8,455 bases of DNA from Thiomargarita sp. (lineage in GTDB: Bacteria > Pseudomonadota > Gammaproteobacteria > Beggiatoales > Beggiatoaceae): assembly GCA_030618965.1 (NCBI GenBank), contig JAUXCJ010000028.1:1-8455 (forward strand), in the 5' to 3' direction. Shown piece by piece: positions 6,260 to 8,455 of the stretch. Position 1 is the first letter of the stretch. Each line of letters starts with the position of its first letter. Under the pieces are notes generated by a model. That model saw only the letters and a list, made by a program, of their open reading frames with translations, ran no database searches and had not been told where the DNA came from. The position numbers and the translations under genes were made by a program.

Positions 6260-8324
6260 AGTCCGCGATTTATTAATAGAAATTGGTACTGAAGAAATGC
6301 CCCCTAAAGCCTTACAAGGCTTATCAGAAGCCTTTTCCTCTGGCTTATGTAGTGGGCTTGAACAAGCGCAACTGAGTTATAAGATAGCTATACCTTTTGC
6401 GACACCGCGTCGTTTAGCAGTATTGATCAAATCTGTAGCGACGATGCAAGCGGATCGTAAAATAGAAAAACGCGGCCCCGCTATCGCTGCGGCTTTTAAA
6501 GACGGAGAACCGACTAAAGCGGCCTTGGGTTTTGCGCGTTCCTGCGGCGTGAATATTGCTGATTTAGACAGATTGGAAACCAAAAAAGGGGCATGGTTAC
6601 TACATCGTAGCACCCAACCCGGCAAAGCCACCGCGACTTTAATCCCCGAATTCATTGAAGCCGCACTTGCCGCTTTGCCGATTCCTAAACGGATGCGCTG
6701 GAGTGATTTACCCTATGAATTTGTGCGCCCCGTACATTGGGTGGTGATTTTATGGGGTGATGACGTTATTGAGGCTAATATTCTTGGTGTGCAGAGCGGG
6801 CGCGAGACGCGGGGGCATCGTTTTCATCACCCTGCCACCATCTCCTTAGCCGTCGCTTCTGACTACCCGAAACAATTAGAAAAACAAGGATATATTATTC
6901 CTGCCTTTATGAATCGCCGTGAACGAGTGCGCGTTTTAGTTGAAGAAGCCGCAGAAGAAATAGGCGGGAAGGCAGTGATTGACGAAGGCTTATTAAATGA
7001 AGTTACTAATTTAGTCGAATGGCCAGTTCCAATCACCGGAGCCTTTGATGAAAAATTTTTAGATGTGCCCTCAGAAGCCCTGATTGCTGCAATGAAAAAC
7101 CATCAAAAATATTTTCATGTTGTCAACTCAGAAGGGAAATTATTACCCCGTTTTATTACCATAAGCAATATTGACAGCCGTGAACCAGAACAAGTGCGAG
7201 CAGGAAATGAACGGGTTATTCGTCCACGCCTAAGCGATGCCGCTTTTTTCTGGGAGCAAGATCGCAAAAATACCTTGTCCAGTTATTTAAAGCGATTAGA
7301 AACTGTTATTTTTCAAAATAAATTAGGCAGTTTAGCGGCTAAATCTAAGCGAGTGGCACAATTAACTGGCACTATCGCTAAACAATTAGCTGCTGATGAA
7401 GCACAAGGTATTCGGGCTGGAGAATTATCAAAATGCGATTTAATGACCGAAATGGTAGGAGAATTTCCAGAACTACAAGGCATTATGGGCGAATATTACG
7501 CGCGGCATGATAACGAAAACGCTGGCGTAGCGATTGCCATCCGTGAACAATACCTGCCCCGTTTTTGGGGAGATGATTTACCTAGCACCTCTTTAGGGCA
7601 AGCCTTATCTATAGCAGATAAATTAGATACATTAATCGGTATTTTTGGAATTGGGCAAAGTCCAACCGGTGACAAAGACCCTTTTGGACTCCGTCGCGCA
7701 GCCATCAGCGTTTTGCGGATTATGATTGAATCAGGCTTAGCTTTAGATTTACGCCAGTTGTTGGAAAATGCGGAGACGGCTTATTCCAATATCAAAGCCA
7801 AAACTAGCGAACAAGTATTTGATTTTATGCTAGAACGCCTACGTGCCTATTATCATGACCAAGATTTCAATATGGCTAGCATTGAAGCCGTATTAATCTG
7901 CCGCCCAAGTTCTCCACTAGATGCAGCCAGGCGAATTCGTGGAATAGAAACTTTCCGCCAATTACCACAAGCAATGAGTTTAGCCAGTGCCAACAAGCGT
8001 ATCCATAATATTCTGAAAAAAACCACAGAAGCCTTTCCAGCCGAACCAGATCCAAGTATTTTTAATCATGAAGCTGAAAAACGCCTCTCTGAAGAAATGG
8101 CAACCGTTAGCGAAACAATCGCACCATTACTAAAAGCCGGCGATTATCAAACGGCTTTGCAACATTTAGCCAGTTTACGAGAAGCGGTAGATCACTTTTT
8201 TGATCACGTACTGGTAATGGATGAAGATCGGAATGTGCGTACTAATCGTCTAGCGTTTCTACAAAAAGTGCGTAACTTATTTTTACAAGTTGCTGATATT
8301 TCAAAGTTACAAGTGAAAAGTTGA
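6252..8324 (+). CDS. glyS: Glycyl-tRNA synthetase, beta subunit
   Basis: Partner of GlyQ in the alpha2beta2 enzyme. The beta subunit carries most of the tRNA recognition, including the anticodon. It has 690 residues against 689 in E. coli, so it is full length. Landmarks are [15 protein letters not shown] (7-21), [10 protein letters not shown] (73-82), the central block [13 protein letters not shown] (327-339), [20 protein letters not shown] (401-420) and the strongly conserved [17 protein letters not shown] (468-484). A C-terminal DALR-type anticodon-binding domain spans about 580-680, including the [10 protein letters not shown] segment. The ATG at 6252 lies within the end of glyQ, and AGGGGGC at 6241-6247 gives a strong ribosome site at good spacing. 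No frameshift or internal stop is seen. Confidence 0.98.
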   Translation: MSEVRDLLIEIGTEEMPPKALQGLSEAFSSGLCSGLEQAQLSYKIAIPFATPRRLAVLIKSVATMQADRKIEKRGPAIAAAFKDGEPTKAALGFARSCGVNIADLDRLETKKGAWLLHRSTQPGKATATLIPEFIEAALAALPIPKRMRWSDLPYEFVRPVHWVVILWGDDVIEANILGVQSGRETRGHRFHHPATISLAVASDYPKQLEKQGYIIPAFMNRRERVRVLVEEAAEEIGGKAVIDEGLLNEVTNLVEWPVPITGAFDEKFLDVPSEALIAAMKNHQKYFHVVNSEGKLLPRFITISNIDSREPEQVRAGNERVIRPRLSDAAFFWEQDRKNTLSSYLKRLETVIFQNKLGSLAAKSKRVAQLTGTIAKQLAADEAQGIRAGELSKCDLMTEMVGEFPELQGIMGEYYARHDNENAGVAIAIREQYLPRFWGDDLPSTSLGQALSIADKLDTLIGIFGIGQSPTGDKDPFGLRRAAISVLRIMIESGLALDLRQLLENAETAYSNIKAKTSEQVFDFMLERLRAYYHDQDFNMASIEAVLICRPSSPLDAARRIRGIETFRQLPQAMSLASANKRIHNILKKTTEAFPAEPDPSIFNHEAEKRLSEEMATVSETIAPLLKAGDYQTALQHLASLREAVDHFFDHVLVMDEDRNVRTNRLAFLQKVRNLFLQVADISKLQVKS

Positions 8325-8329
8325 TCAAT

Positions 8330-8455
8330 ATGCCAAAATCAATCATTCTTGATAGAGATGGGGTTATTAATTACGATTCTGATGAATACATTAAATCACC
8401 TGAAGAATGGAAAGCGATTCCGGGTAGCCTAGAAGCTATAGCTAACCTTAATCAA
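8330..8455 (+). CDS. gmhB: D-glycero-beta-D-manno-heptose 1,7-bisphosphate 7-phosphatase, N-terminal part
   Basis: The first 42 residues run off the window end. HAD-family motif I is present as ILDRDGVIN (6-14), with nucleophile D8 and acid/base D10. It is followed by the GmhB signature DSDEYIKSPEEW (16-27) and IPGSLEAIANL (30-40). GmhB removes the 7-phosphate of heptose 1,7-bisphosphate in the ADP-heptose pathway that supplies the LPS core, which fits a Gram-negative host. It begins 5 bases after the glyS stop. Only a weak purine stretch (AAGTGAAAAG) precedes it, so translation probably depends on coupling to glyS. The family call rests on the N-terminus only; a histidinol-phosphatase-type relative is the main alternative. 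Confidence 0.9.
   Translation, partial: MPKSIILDRDGVINYDSDEYIKSPEEWKAIPGSLEAIANLNQ

Overview
The window reads as chromosomal DNA of an AT-rich gammaproteobacterium. The block thrB–glyQ–glyS–gmhB, the periplasmic lytic transglycosylase with DUF4124 repeats and the split two-subunit (alpha/beta) glycyl-tRNA synthetase all fit Gammaproteobacteria. A phosphofructokinase of the pyrophosphate/mixed-substrate type, an AAA-ATPase-like/PD-(D/E)XK gene remnant and several families of short palindromic repeats recall sulfur-oxidising Thiotrichales (Beggiatoa/Thioploca relatives) or methylotrophic gammaproteobacteria. That placement is an inference from memory, not from a search.

Layout. (1) 1-398: 3' end of a gene I do not recognise, closed by a strong intrinsic terminator at 429-461. 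(2) 447-1069: a gene-poor stretch. It starts with a good extended -10 promoter that drives only a 51-codon remnant of an AAA-ATPase-like gene, cut off just before its Walker A motif. It then holds a 27-bp tandem repeat and a large GGATTA-type inverted repeat (903-1022). (3) 1070-2257, minus strand: nhaA, a Na+/H+ antiporter. (4) 2258-2365: divergent promoter region with a short inverted repeat. (5) 2366-4246: a secreted lytic transglycosylase followed 30 bases later by a phosphofructokinase. They end at a perfect 28-bp hairpin whose outer arms match the terminator at 429-461. (6) 4453-8455: homoserine kinase, glycyl-tRNA synthetase alpha and beta, and the start of the heptose-bisphosphate phosphatase GmhB. 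Spacings of +1, -8 and +5 bases indicate one transcription unit.

The genes serve housekeeping roles: ion and pH homeostasis, peptidoglycan turnover, glycolysis, threonine synthesis, tRNA charging and LPS heptose synthesis. I see no complete undescribed system. The most unusual material is the repeat-laden region 447-1069, with related repeats at 4253-4368, and the non-standard active-site pattern plus charged insertion in the phosphofructokinase.
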